From positions 7,057,719-7,121,718 of the forward strand of contig NC_044288.2 in the NCBI RefSeq assembly GCF_004027225.2: a DNA stretch of 64,000 bases, written 5' to 3'. The first letter of the stretch is position 1; every line of letters starts with the position of its first letter. Origin of the DNA: Strigops habroptila. Lineage: Eukaryota > Chordata > Aves > Psittaciformes > Psittacidae. This document shows positions 1 to 12,600 of this stretch, in pieces. The notes below the pieces were generated by a model. It did no database searches, was not told the DNA's origin, and saw only the letters and a list, made by a program, of their open reading frames with translations. Made by a program: the position numbers and the translations under genes.

Positions 1-3000
1 TGCCCTGGTTGTCACTCCAGAGGAGTTTAATGCATGTCTGCACTGAGAAACTCTGGTGCTGTATCAGTTATTACTGATATATCATGATTGTATTATCACT
101 ATCAGTCATTACACAGCTGCAGGGCTGGGAAAGGCAGAAAAGTGCAAACCAGCTGCCCAGAACTGCCTCCCATCCCAACTATCACTAGTAGACTCAGCTC
201 TGTGAGCACCAGAATTAATCTAAAGCCATTTCCAAGCAAAAGTAAATAGTTTAATTCTGCTGCCCTTTGGCAACCCTGCTTTGATTTCTTACCACAGTCC
301 TGAAATAAATTCGAAGGTTTGGATTCAGCTTCGCAGAACACGAACAGGAAAGCCATATGACAAATCACCTTTGCAGGCACGAGGGGTTCACCTGGGACAG
401 TGTTATTACCTAGTAACCAGGAAGCAACCGCAGGTTATCAGCATCACATCAGCTTTTGCCAGCGCAGCTTTCCCCTGTGATGTGAGTGTGTGGGAGCCTC
501 TCATTACTCCTGGGTGAAGCAGCTCCAGCAGCCTCTCCCGTGGGGTGATGTTAAAGGAGTCATAGCAGCAGCAGCTCCCGCAGCCCTCCCGGGGTGTTTA
601 AATTTACTGTCATCATTAAGGACAAAGACGCAGATGTCAAATGGAGGCATCCTGTAATGGATTTAAGGCAAGCTGGAGAGGAGCTCACTGAAATGCAGAG
701 CATTCGTCTTGCTTTAAGTAATTACCCTTGTAGGCAGAACAGCACTACCAAAAGCAAGGCTGCTGTAATTCCCTGTCACCTTCCTCCTGACCCATTCTCC
801 TATTTAAAATTTCTGGCTAGCTTTACAGAACGGGCAAGCACGGCTGGCTCATTAACCAGGGTACAAAGAGTAACTACAGCAGGTTGGGATGGAGTCCACA
901 CAGTAATCAAAACAAGGCTTTGTAGTTAGCACTGAATTCCTGCTGTCTCAATTACGTTTGTGGAGCCGCCCTGCGCCACACACTGCCGTGGCGAGGCTCC
1001 TCTGTGCGGTGCTGCTGCCGAGCAGTTTCCTTGACAACATCTGCTTTTAAATAGAACCTCTTTTTCTCCTTGCCCCGCTCCATGGCTGCGAGACGAGGCC
1101 TGACTTTGAATCCTGACTGCAAAGACGCCATGAGTAGCAGTCTTCCAATACCAAAAGGGGCCTGCAAGAAACCTGGAGAAGGGCTTAGGACAAGGACCTG
1201 TAGGGACAGGACAAGGGGAATGGCTTTAACCTGCCAGAGGGGAGATTGAGATGAGCTCTGAGGCAGAAGCTCTTCCCTGTGAGGGTGCTGAGGCGCTGGC
1301 ACAGGGTGCCCAGAGAAGCTGTGGCTGCCCCATCCCTGGCAGTGTTCAAGGCCAGGTTGGACACAGGGGCTTGGAGCAACCTGCTCTAGTGGAAGGTGTC
1401 CCTGCCCGTGGCAGGGGGTTGGAACTGGATGAGCTTTAAGGTCCCTTCCAACCCAGACCAGGCTGGTCTTCTGGGGTTCCTTGAGTACAAATTAGCATTC
1501 CACAAAAAGGAACACCACAGATGCCAAGTGTGCATCTGTGCAATGCAAGGTGCTGGTCCCACACAGCTTGCAGTGGCAGAGGAGCTAAAGTAAGTCGGGA
1601 AGCTAGTGATTATCATGAAGTTGTGCATCACGCAGTTCTTCCTCTAGGTTTTTCCTGCTACCCTGGCAACACTGTGTTACCCTTCATCCTGTTTTCGGCG
1701 TGTAGGGAGAAAGAGAGAAATCTGTGGCTTACACCCACCCCAGCACGAGCTGCTCCAGCCCAGGTCGCACAGCCAGTGCTCTGCAGTACAACACATTCCA
1801 GCTGCCTCCTCCAAAGCACCAGCCAGCCCCTCTGTTCCCAGGGAGCCCATCAAATCTGCAGTTTATCTCCCCAGTGCCTGGGGCTGACAGCAGGAAACCC
1901 ACTGACTCACTCACTGCCCCCCAGCAACAGAAACACAAAGGCGCGGCTCATTATTAGGAGTAGTCAAAGATCTTCCAGCAAGGCAGATGCTCGCCTCCCT
2001 GCCAAATGTGGGAACGGTAGGATTGAAGTTCCATCATAGCTCTCAAAGAAGCAAGAGGCTTTTTTGCCTGCACTCCAAGCACAGGCAGCAAGGCTGAGCA
2101 GCAGCAAGGGTTAGATGTCAACAAGCTGCTGCGACTTTAACATTTCCCCCTCAACCCCACGCAGCTCCAGCCTGATGGGTCCCACTGCCCTTTTCTCTAG
2201 GAAAATTTCTTACTTCAGTCCTAAAGCCATTTCTATTCTGCACAAGAATGTCCTCTTCCCTTTTATTGTTGGAAATTGAAACTTGGAATTGAAATGGCAA
2301 TAAATCACAAAATAGCACGAGCCTCGCCTGCACGCAGAGTCACCCACAGCGAAAAGCACCCCAAGCACTAAATCCAGTCAATTGGAATAACCAGCTCAGC
2401 CAGCCTGCGCCACCCAGCACGCCCATGATCCAGCAGCCCTCTGGATAACAACAAGTACAACAAACAGAAACAAAACAGTAGCCCAGGAGGGTCAGGAGCT
2501 CCACACGCACACAGCCTTGCCAAAGACAACCCAAGGGCTTGATGAGTATTATTACAGCCGAGGGCCCATGCTGTGCTCTCCATTCTCTGCACAAGCTTGC
2601 AGATGTTCCCAGCGCGTGCCTGCAGCTCCGCTGGGAGCAGGGGGCCTTTCACAACCTCCCACCCTCCAACTCTCGGCATGTGCATCCCCTCAGGGTGCTT
2701 GTCAGCGAGGGAATTGTCTCAGTGAAGGACTCCAGGCATCAGCATTCAGCCCAGCTTCTCAGCAAAGTGGCTTCAGGAACCACAGAGGACATCCCACATC
2801 TAGGGACCAGATTCCTGCTCTCTGTTGGCTTTGTGCAACCCTAAAAGAGTCGCACTATTACTCCAGTGCTTTTGGTTTCCCTTGCTGGACAGAGCCAAAG
2901 CAATTCCTTACCTGGTTCATTTCCCTCCTTGAGCTCGCCTCGTCCATCCACAGATTTGCATCAGGGATTTTCCTCTGGCGCTGGCTCCCGGCATCCCTCG

Positions 3001-4190
3001 TTTGTCTCCATCTACAGAGTTAAGCCCTGTAAGAAAGGACACAGACATAGCCCTCAAACTCCAGCTCTCCTGCAGCTGCTCCAGCAGCCTCTAAACCTCA
3101 CCCAGTTGTTCCACCAAGAGGCAAGCTCCTTGCCAGTCACACCACAGCCCTCCCAAAGTGCTGTTACCTGATACCAACCACAGCCCCCAAATGAGGGTCT
3201 GCCCAGTGCTCCAGAAAGCCCAGGGAGGGGATCTCCTGTCCTGAGCGGTCCAACAGCTTTGTCAGCCCATAACTTCACGACAGCACCCCATTTTCTCTCT
3301 GATGGTGTCCCACCAATCAGTGGTAGCAGGATCTAGACTAAATATATGGCATGAAAAACAAGACTCCACTTAAGTCACTTCATTCACTGATGATGGTGAT
3401 TTAGGTTCTGATGAAACAAGCGGTCAAAGCAAGGGAAGGTCACAAGATTTAACTCTATACCAAAGGTTTCTGGTTTTGATAGTCTGATATTAAATATTTT
3501 TGCAAGGTTAATCATGTCTGCATAGCCCTTGGACAGCCTAAAACATAAGATGTTCCAGATACACTTGTGAAAAGCATTACCTGTTGTGTCCCTTCGGGTA
3601 GATTTACATCAGGTATTAGGAAGAAATTATTCACTTCAAATTTGTTCTAGTGGGAAAAATCTGATACATATTAGGAACACGACACCAATTCACAAGTCAT
3701 ATTTCTTTGATGACAGCAAAGCAGAGCTGATTGGGCCGTTATCTGTGAAGCCCAGAAAATAGCACCTTGCTGTTATTTAAATGAATTATACAGATCCAGG
3801 CAGTGACATTCCACTGCCAAGGGAGGGCAGTTCCCTGGTATCCTAGGCTCCAGGAACTTGCTTGTCACCCCAGGCCTGTGGCACAATAGTAAGTTTTGCA
3901 ACAGATCCTTGAAAGTTCTTGGGAAAGTTGAGAGCTGGTGTTTGGTTTGGGGGTTGCTTTGGTTCTTTGAAGGTAAGTTTACATGTTTGAAAAGAAGGGA
4001 ATTGTTCCTGCTTGCAGGGCTGTGCCCTCTCTCAAAGGCAGAGTTGCCCTTCCCACCAGCAAACCCAACTGTAGAACCCAGTGGCCACCAGTAACACCAG
4101 CGGCATGGACAAACTTACCAAAAGCCTTTACAAAGCAGATTAAAGAAGAGCATTTAACATTAATGAGCTGCAATAAATTCATCAAGAGCC
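1..4190. other. Intergenic region downstream of PTP4A2
   Basis: I see no conserved coding exon in this stretch. It holds one CR1 retroposon fragment (about 1150-1475) and otherwise unique-looking DNA of moderate GC. Short open frames on both strands resemble no family I know and lack a splice context. The right edge is set by the furthest polyadenylation signal that would suit the minus-strand PTP4A2 transcript. Confidence 0.6.
1150..1475 (+). mobile_element. CR1 LINE fragment, 5'-truncated, plus orientation
   Basis: The stretch shares long near-identical blocks with the copies at 20.4, 28.7, 33.0, 36.9, 49.7 and 61.2 kb. These include the block around GAGCAACCTGCTCTAGTGGA and the end GAGCTTTAAGGTCCCTTCCA. 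That is the 3' untranslated end of a bird CR1 non-LTR retrotransposon. The reverse-transcriptase region is absent, so the copy cannot move. The short open frame from about 1251 lies entirely inside the repeat and is not a gene. Confidence 0.93.
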
Positions 4191-4217
4191 AGAGGGAAGA
4201 CATTTTACTGCAAGAAC

Positions 4218-4223
4218 TTTATT
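4218..4223 (-). terminator. Candidate distal polyadenylation signal of PTP4A2
   Basis: AATAAA on the minus strand (TTTATT on plus), about 2.3 kb past the PTP4A2 stop. It is the last good hexamer before clearly intergenic sequence. Use is inferred. Confidence 0.35.
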
Positions 4224-4435
4224 GCACTACGCTCAAGTGCTGAACCAAGTCTGTGCTACTGGACACTGGTCACACACCCCCCTTTGTGTCTACACTCTAT
4301 GACAGTCTGCACTTTCCACTATTTTCCTCAATTAAGGCTGCAGAATCATAGTATAAGATACTTAGTATGTTAAAAGTCAAGAGTAAAACTAGGGCGAAGA
4401 ATGCAAAGTTATACATATAGCATGTAAAAATTGAT

Positions 4436-4441
4436 TTTATT
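4436..4441 (-). terminator. Candidate polyadenylation signal of PTP4A2
   Basis: AATAAA on the minus strand followed by a U-rich stretch (about 4425-4365 in the direction of transcription). It competes with the signal at 4218 as the main 3' end. Confidence 0.45.
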
Positions 4442-6520
4442 GTTCTTCAGAAGGGCTTGGGGTTTGGTTTTTAATCCAGCTCAACATCTTCCCCTCCAAC
4501 CTGACTTCCACCATCTGCCAACCCAGCTCTAACTACCGGTATTTCATTTTACTAAAAACATCCATTTTACTTTGCAGAAACAGTTAGAACATTAGGTTTC
4601 TAGTTTGCAAGGGGAGGGTAAAGCCCATTTCAGCATCATCTACCTTCCACGTGGACTCAAACACGACCAGATACGTTATTTCCCTAATGAAGGCATCGAC
4701 ATCACAAACGCTTTTGTGTCTCCTTTATCTATTAATCAGAAACGTTACACATCTTAAAAGGAGGAAGGAACTCGGTACACCAACCACAGCTTGACTCAGG
4801 GTCAGAGCAAGCTCTGTGGAGCGTGTTTTCTAGCCATGGACCTCAAACAGGTCTGTCAGCAGCTCTGTGAAGGGAGGGGCTTCACAAGTGCCATTATTTT
4901 TAGCTCAAATTTATAAATCCAGGAAAAGAATTCTAAAAGGCCATTACCTGTGTTCTGAAAACATCTGCCCAGTTAAGCTGCAGACTAAAAGAAGTCTGGA
5001 ACAGGAAGAAATCCTGTGAAGCAGCTCACATCACCCGCGGCTGAAGCATAGGTAGAGAGAGACAGGTATCAATCTACAACTACCACAGATCCAGACCAAC
5101 AAGAGCTTTTGGTGCTCCACAGCAGAAGATCACAGCAGAGTAGGACACTAAACCTGTATTCAGAGCCCTCAATGGCTCAGTATTACAGATATAATGTCAA
5201 GTTCAAAGCATATGAGGTCACTTCTGGGGCAGGGCACAAAGTTAACATGTTTGGTAGAAGTAGCCTGGCTGAAACTGCTTATTAGAGGCTGTAACATGAC
5301 TTGTCTTGATTAATTCACTGACACCACCAATGGCCTACGAACGGAACATGGTGCCAGTTCACACTCCGAAAACGAGCGTGGCTCTGGCCTGCCAATGGTG
5401 AATGAGGCATGTTAATGTGTAGCTAGAGATTCTCCCTCCAGAAGAGCCTAACAAAAAAACAACAAGGCAATCAGTGGCTAAATGGAGCTGTACATGAGGG
5501 CTAAGTCTGGGAAAAAACCCATACAAGGCATTTATTCATGGACCACCTTTCTATGTGCATCCCACCTTTACCTCAGATGTGATACAAATGAGACCCTCCC
5601 CCAAACCCCAATTCACTGTGTTCAGCAGGGCAGAGAATCTGGACAGCAGCAAAAAGCCTTTTCTTCTTTCTTATGACAGCTCAATTCATTTTAAGTCCTT
5701 GTCTGAATCACCCCTTGGACATCAGTCTTCTGCCAGGATAGATTTTCTATCTAGCAACAGGAAGACAATTAACATCTCAGCCAAATGCTTTGGAAAGGTA
5801 AGACTGAGACACATGTGCTACGCACACTCGGTTAAAGCACAACCTTGCACCCATCAGAGAAGGCCTTTAGCAGAGACACCAGAGATGTCAGGCAGAGAAT
5901 CTTCTGTTCAAGCCCACCAGGAAGGTTTCTCACACCTGCAGAGCCTGAACACCATGTAGGCATACAACAGACATCACCCAGTCTCTAGAATTTGCCCAGG
6001 CTGGGCATAAGGCTGTAAGACTGCACCCATCCAGCACCAAATGCTCCTCCTGTGCCTCAACCAGGGCCCAGCAAGGTGAAAAACAAGGCAACTCCATTTC
6101 AAAGAGTCCTGTTAAATAGGAATTAATGTATCAGGCCCTAATCTTGGGGAACTTTCCTCCAATCAAGAAAATAGTTTCTGCACAAGCCACTGCTCTGCTG
6201 GTTTTCCTTAGACATAAAATTTACTTTATTTCTTTTCTTAAAAAGTTAAAAATACAGAAGGTTCAGAAACTGATTTTCTCCCTGCAGATGTTCCAACTGC
6301 AGCTCAAGGAGAAAACAATCCTTCACTGAAATGTTGCTCTTAGGTTTGCGTTTTAATTTTTATTGTTTTTCAATCATCACCACCATTAGGACAGAGGTTG
6401 AGGTCACTGACTGACTCCCCCCTAATCTGATGACGTAGTTTGATTCCAGATTCACATTTCCAGGTGCCAAGAGTCCAGAAAAGAGCCATGCTAACTTCTG
6501 CCTTCGTTTGAGATTATGCT

Positions 6521-6629
6521 TTATTGAACACAGCAGTGACCGTTGGCATCTTTGAAGCGTAATCGCATCTTAGGCCGGTATTTTTCAAGGTAAAGCAGCT
6601 GTTTGGAATTGAAAGCTCCCCTCCTTTTC
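6521..6629 (-). CDS. PTP4A2: PTP4A2 last coding exon
   Basis: The acceptor TTTTAG precedes 6629. The exon finishes the split codon for Q132 and encodes [19 protein letters not shown], the basic tail and the prenylation box CCVQ. The stop TAA (6523-6521) sits inside an AATAAA hexamer. Confidence 0.96.
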
Positions 6630-9600
6630 CTAAAACAAAGAGAATGAAGGCTAATATCAATGGAAAAAGTACTGCTTCAATCTCCACACCCCCCAAGGCA
6701 GATCGGTCCTCCATTCAAAGCCTTCCTGTAGCTACAAACCAGCATTTCTGGCTCAGTTCTGTACCCACTGATTCTTTGAGGAGGGATAAACCAGGCCAGT
6801 CCATCGCCTACATGTCAATATTAAAATCCAGGTAGCAAATTTCAGCCTGTTTTCTTGGATTGGAGAGTTTATTTCCATCATGAGCAGCAGTCACTGAACA
6901 ACATCAACATCACTCTTTCCTTGCAGGTGCATCTGCTACTTATATTAGCTAAGCAAGACCATGACATTCAGATACAAACATGTAAGAGGTTTTCAGGAAA
7001 GAGCTTCTTGGGATAAGGGTATTTCTCAAGGATGAGAAAGCGGGAATTTAAGGAAGTTAAAATTCAGGAGAATCTCTCACTGGCAATACAGTTCACAAAG
7101 GGAACTGAGGACCCCGGGAGTCTGTAAAAGGACTGCTTTTTTAGCAAAGCTCATTCAACATAAATTGCACTTGCTGGGCTTCATTTCAAGATGTGATGTT
7201 ATCACTAAACCAGCAGAGCTCTGCAGTCTCATCCTTCACCACATTTGTTATTTTTCCAGACATTTCCTGGGTGAGTAACACTCCCCACAGCACAGGTAGG
7301 AGTGCTGGTGCTCATGTGCTGGCCCAACCCACACTACCATTTGTGTCAATTTCATTAGGAGCAACCAGCCCATGGTCAGGTCATCCACCATTTTTACAGC
7401 CCCAGCCTAGACATTTTTTCCTCCCACGTTCAAAATCTTTGAGTCTCAAGCCAATGGCTTAATAAATAAGCCCAGGTTTAAAATATATATATAATAATAA
7501 TAACAATAAAAGAGAGGGAGAGAGATAATAATAACAAGAGAGGGAGAGAGAATCCATGTTTTAATCCTCATCTGTAAACAGATGAAAGGGCACAAGCCTC
7601 AATATTCATGTCAAAGTCTTGCCCATCATGTCAGAAGTACTAGAAATTGAATCAGAAATCTAATGAGTTCTGCTGCAGATACTGTTCGAATACAACGTAA
7701 ATGAAAGATTTCTTGAGCAAAGGGAAGCTTAACTTACTGCCTTATAAACTGAACTGCATCTTCGTACTTCATTCCACATTCAATGAGAGCAAGTGCAACC
7801 AGTACAGGAGCCCTAAAGGAGAGGAATCAGTATTTTAGGAAGATCTAGAGAAACAATGTACTGAACCCCTCAAAATACATCAAGTTAATCTGTAAACAGC
7901 TTCAGTACTTCCTCTTTAAGCATTATCTACAGAAAGACATTTGCCTGCTGAGTACCTAATGTAAAATTTCTTTTACCAGACAGCTCCATTTCCTCCTAGC
8001 CCACAGGATAAACAGAACATTCAGAGGTTACATTTGGGAATATGAATTTAGCATTGAGCTCTCCTGAATCAGTCTTTTTAAATTATTACTTCATCTTGAA
8101 AGGAAGTTCTTTGCAAAGAAGGAGGTTGAGTGGCGAGGACAGAAACATCAGTCCTCATGTGAGCAAGAAATACAAGCCTAACTCTTCCTGAAACCGAAGT
8201 GAAGCCACTTTAGAGCAAGAAAGTCATTGAACAAGTTTCTCTAAATGCTTTTTCTTTATTCCCACATCCTTAATACTGCACCAGTTGAAAAGGAGGAAAT
8301 TAAAAACTGCACAGCCTTAGAAATTGTAGCACACGTGTACACTGCACTTGTCAGGAAGCACAAGAGATTTTCAGCAGAAAGACTTTCAAATGAATAGCAC
8401 CTCCAACTGCTTGTCTCATTCCTGACTGACAGGAGTGTTCTCAACAATCTCACCAAGTTTTTCCTCTCATCCTTGATAAGAGTTATGAAACTACTCAAGT
8501 TGCAGTAAGTCTCTTGTGCTTTAATGGCACAAACTTGCTGCTCCTTTAAAGTGTTACTTGTGAGAAAACGGAGGAATTGGCATTTACTTAACACCTTCCC
8601 TGACCTTCCAGACAAAGGAACTGACTTTTAAGTCCAGTAACACCAACCTTCCCAACCCTGCAACACAGTGAACAGCAATACAGCAGCCAGGCTCCTCACG
8701 GAATTTGGATTTCAACAGGTTGAGCCAGTCATCAACTATTTGATTGGGGGGTGGTGCTCCATCATCGAATGGCCAGTCCTTTGAAGGAAAGAAAAAGGCA
8801 TTAGTGACATGGATTTCAAGCCACAGCCAACTCCAGTAACTGGAACTGGGAGAAGGAAGATACTGCATCAGCAAGAAGTGTACAAACAGATCTATTTTTC
8901 TGGCTGCGCAGAAGCTGGCAAATCAATATCATAATGCAACACTAAATGTTTAACAACCATTTAACTGCACTTTTTAATAACATTTCAATAAAACTCTACA
9001 CCAACCCCCGTGTGGTGTAGAATTTTTAGAAAAATAGCTGCCTTGGAAATCCATTTTATTAAAAATATGTAAAAATCAAGACATTTCAAATAATCATTTG
9101 AGAGATGAGAACTCTGCAGACTTTTGCCTGTGGTTCTGTCAAACTTTTAAAGTTCTATTTGTACTTCAGACTGTACAGAGAAGCTACTTCCTAACAATTC
9201 AAGGGGATCAGCAGAGGAGAAGGTTCTTCACAACAACTCAAATGCACCAGCTTGTCCAGCTGCCATGAATCCAGTCAGCAAGACAGTTCAAGTTCAAACT
9301 CCCCAGTCCACTCACAAGCAAGAAGACGAGTGCTCAGACAGCAGCCAAGTCAACAACCAAGCAGCATTTATAGTTAATTTTCTGCCTACTAAAGGCGCAG
9401 CCAGCATTTCACTACCCAGATCACATTTGATATCACCACCATGCCCATCAATCAAAATTACATGTCAGAAGCTTCCCATTTCCCTGAAGTCACAGCTCTC
9501 TCCTGGAACTTGTGCTAAGTGCAGTACTATATGTCCTACATTTCAGGACCATCATGTGCTTTATAATCTTCTCAAGACTACAGGGAATGCTGCAGAAAGA

Positions 9601-12600
9601 GCACTCCTAGATGCAAGGGGAAAAATAACACTTAGTAGTTATTTAGCACTTTTCATTAGACTACAATGCATTTTGCAAGAGAGACTCATAGCCAGAGCTT
9701 TGTATTATTCAGCCACCTCTCCAAATGGCAGGGAAATGGCTTTGAAAGGAGCTGTCTTCTTCCCTCACTGGCTAGAAACAGGTCTTTCATGTAGGATCTT
9801 GAGAACAGCTTAATATGAAGTAATATTCTCTGAAGCCTTAAAGAAGCACACAGAAACTCTGAACAAGTACAACCAAAGGTAAAAAAACCCACCAGGCTTT
9901 CCCTTTTGAAATGCAATTACTCCTACCCTGATACTTCCTGAACAGCAAATACAACTTGGCACAGCCTTTGGCCCGAGAGCACCCGAGCAATGCGCTGGCA
10001 CTTACAAAAGCTGCAAGGTGGAAATTGTGTCTTGGAACTACCAAACCAAAAGGCTTTAAGTCACTGAAATAACATTATATGTGATGAATTCAGAAAGATA
10101 CACAAAGTCTGAAGAGCAGAGAACTCCTTTTCTAAGGCAAATGGGGAATTAAAAGTATCTGGGACAACAAGGCTATAGAAATAAGATCATAAAGTGAAGT
10201 TTGCTCTAATTAAAAGCTTTCACTAGATTTTCCACTCCGTCACACACTGCTAGCTCTGGGCTAGCAGGGCTCCGAGGGCTTTGACACCAGAAGTTTAATC
10301 CTTACAGCCTCTGGCAACCACAGGAGTATCACAGTTGGAAGCTTCACAGCAGTGTGATGATAACACTGGCATGTCCCATTATTTTAGACCTAGTGTCATG
10401 CACTGTCCCAGGAAGGAAGTATGGGCTGCCAAGAGAAGAGGCATTGCCCACTGCAAGGTGCTTTCTTCTGAAACTGCCTTGCAAAGAACAGGATTTGCAT
10501 GTCAGGTCTGCATCCTGGTTTTATATTAAATTAAACCCTTTCCTTCAGACCAAACACAGGAGCTTATTACACTGCTTGAGCTTATATATTAAACATCACA
10601 TCCATGCACCTCTTGTGCTGGCCTGAATTAATCACAACCCCACAGAAGCATCACCTTCCCAGGAATGATACAGCCCTGGCATTGAACTGGCACTGATAAA
10701 ACCCTGCCCAGGACGAAGAACAAGAACACTTCTGGGACTGGAGGAGTGACTGCAGCGAAGTTTTGCAGGTTTTTTCCTGCTGAGCAGTTCTGCCAGCATC
10801 ACCTCCAAGCTTCTGTCAGACAGGATAAAACCCAACTGCTAAGCTCCACGACCAAACCAGTCATTTAATAACCAGGATGATGCACTGAGATTGCACAGAA
10901 AATACAGCTCTTCTGTGCCACTCTGCAGGATCTGGGAAGGATGATAGGAAAGAAGGGGTTATTCTTATCTATCCTTTAGCTGGAGCAGCCTTGCTTAGCA
11001 GAACAGCTCTGGGTTTGTCAGTTGGCAATGACTGCAGGATTGGTAACACAGACCTGAGATGACCAAGAAGCAGTAACAGGACTTTAAGGTGACAAGAACC
11101 CCATATTCAAAACCCACATGAAGGACTGAGAGAAGAACAATGATATCTGTCTTAGATCCTGAAGACGAACAAACCCCCTGCAGCCTCCTCGGTTGCCAGC
11201 CAGTGCAAACATACTTCCAGAAAATCACCAGTTTTTGTGATGTAACATTTCTGTGTTACAAGACCTGATGCATGAATGTAAGAACTGCAGAAGCCCACAG
11301 AAACTAAATTCATCCCCGCCTCCTGGATTTAATCTCTGTTGATAAACACATGCATGTAATAGTACTACTTCAAACACAGAACATCCAATTCTCTACTTTC
11401 TCACTATGCCGTCTGCCAAAGCAGCTCCGGAGCTGCCACGTTCTACCCACCCTGCCAGTGCACACTCCTCTCATGGCCTGAGAGCAGGCTCTGCTCAAGT
11501 GCTCTCATTTTGAGAGGTATTACTATGCTTTTGACCTCAACAGTTTTCAAATAGACGGTAATCTCTGTCAGGCTGGTTTTAATCTTAATGTTATTTTTGC
11601 AAGCAAATATTAGCTTTAAATAGTGACGTGTTATTTTCTCAGCCAGCGGGTAATTCAATACCAGTTCTGAACAGCAACAGGGCTCTGCTTTGTAAAAGGA
11701 AGTGCTCCTAGGAAGGCAAAGCTGGTCATGCCGGTGACTAGTTAAGCTTATCTGAAATAGAAAACACTACTGCAATACAGTGAATTACTAAGACAACCCC
11801 ATGACTAGGATCATCAGGATCAGGGATAACATTAGCAGCAAACCTTCCCTGTCACCTCCTGCTTTCTGTTATCCTTAACAGATGCCTGGTGGATTTATGC
11901 TCTCTCCTGTTTGTCCTTCTGGAGCAGTGGAACACTAGGAACTGGTACATACCCAATGCAGAGAGGCTTGTTAGCTGAGACAAACGTGTACAGACCCAAG
12001 ACTCTCACGTGTGTTATTTGAAGTGAAAGGTGCCCTTAGCAGAGCTGCAGAAAAACCATTTCCACTTTTTAGAAAAGCTTCCTCAAAAACCTGCTTTCAG
12101 TTCAAACCAAGCCAACACCAAGTTCCTAAAGTTTCCTGAGAACCAAACTCCCCAAACTGTTTCAGAAGCAGAGGCTGCAGAGCACAGTGCACTTCCAGCT
12201 CCGGCAGCTACCCCAGCGGGCATGGATTGCAGGAGGTGGATTTGGCTCCCAGAGGCAGAGGCCAACTGGCCTCACAGGGCAGAGGACACCTGCAAAACTG
12301 TCCCAAGTCTTCTAGGAAGACCTCAGCTCTTGCTCCAGCACAGGAACACAAACTCTTAAACCCCAGCTCAAATCAGGGCTCCGAGGGCTTCGACACCAGA
12401 AGTTTAATCCTTACAGCCTCTGGCAACCACAGGAGTATCACAGTTGGAAGCTTCACAGCAGTGTGATGATAACACTGGCATGTCCCAGTCCAAGACAGCT
12501 CCAGAGAGAACAAAAAAGCCCTGGGAGCATGGCTAACCCTGTAATGACTGATTTTTCCAACAACATTGAGGCGCACGTGGCTGCCTGGAACTGGAGTAAA

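Larger units (their letters stand above)
4195..6520 (-). other. PTP4A2: PTP4A2 3' untranslated region (end inferred)
   Basis: This follows the PTP4A2 stop codon at 6521-6523 on the minus strand with no intervening gene. AT-rich stretches and several minus-strand AATAAA hexamers are present. The signals at 4436-4441 and 4218-4223 would give a 3'UTR of about 2.1 or 2.3 kb. A long 3'UTR is usual for PRL phosphatase genes. The exact end cannot be fixed without transcript data. Confidence 0.6.

Noticed and set aside
1251-1439. 62-aa ORF that recurs almost unchanged at 20517-20705
   Set aside because: Both lie wholly inside CR1 3' ends; the recurrence reflects the repeat and not a gene family. CR1 ORFs end upstream of this region.
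9265-9813. 182-aa plus-strand ORF in PTP4A2 intron 3
   Set aside because: Antisense to an intron, no family resemblance, no promoter or splice context; a length possible by chance in 64 kb.
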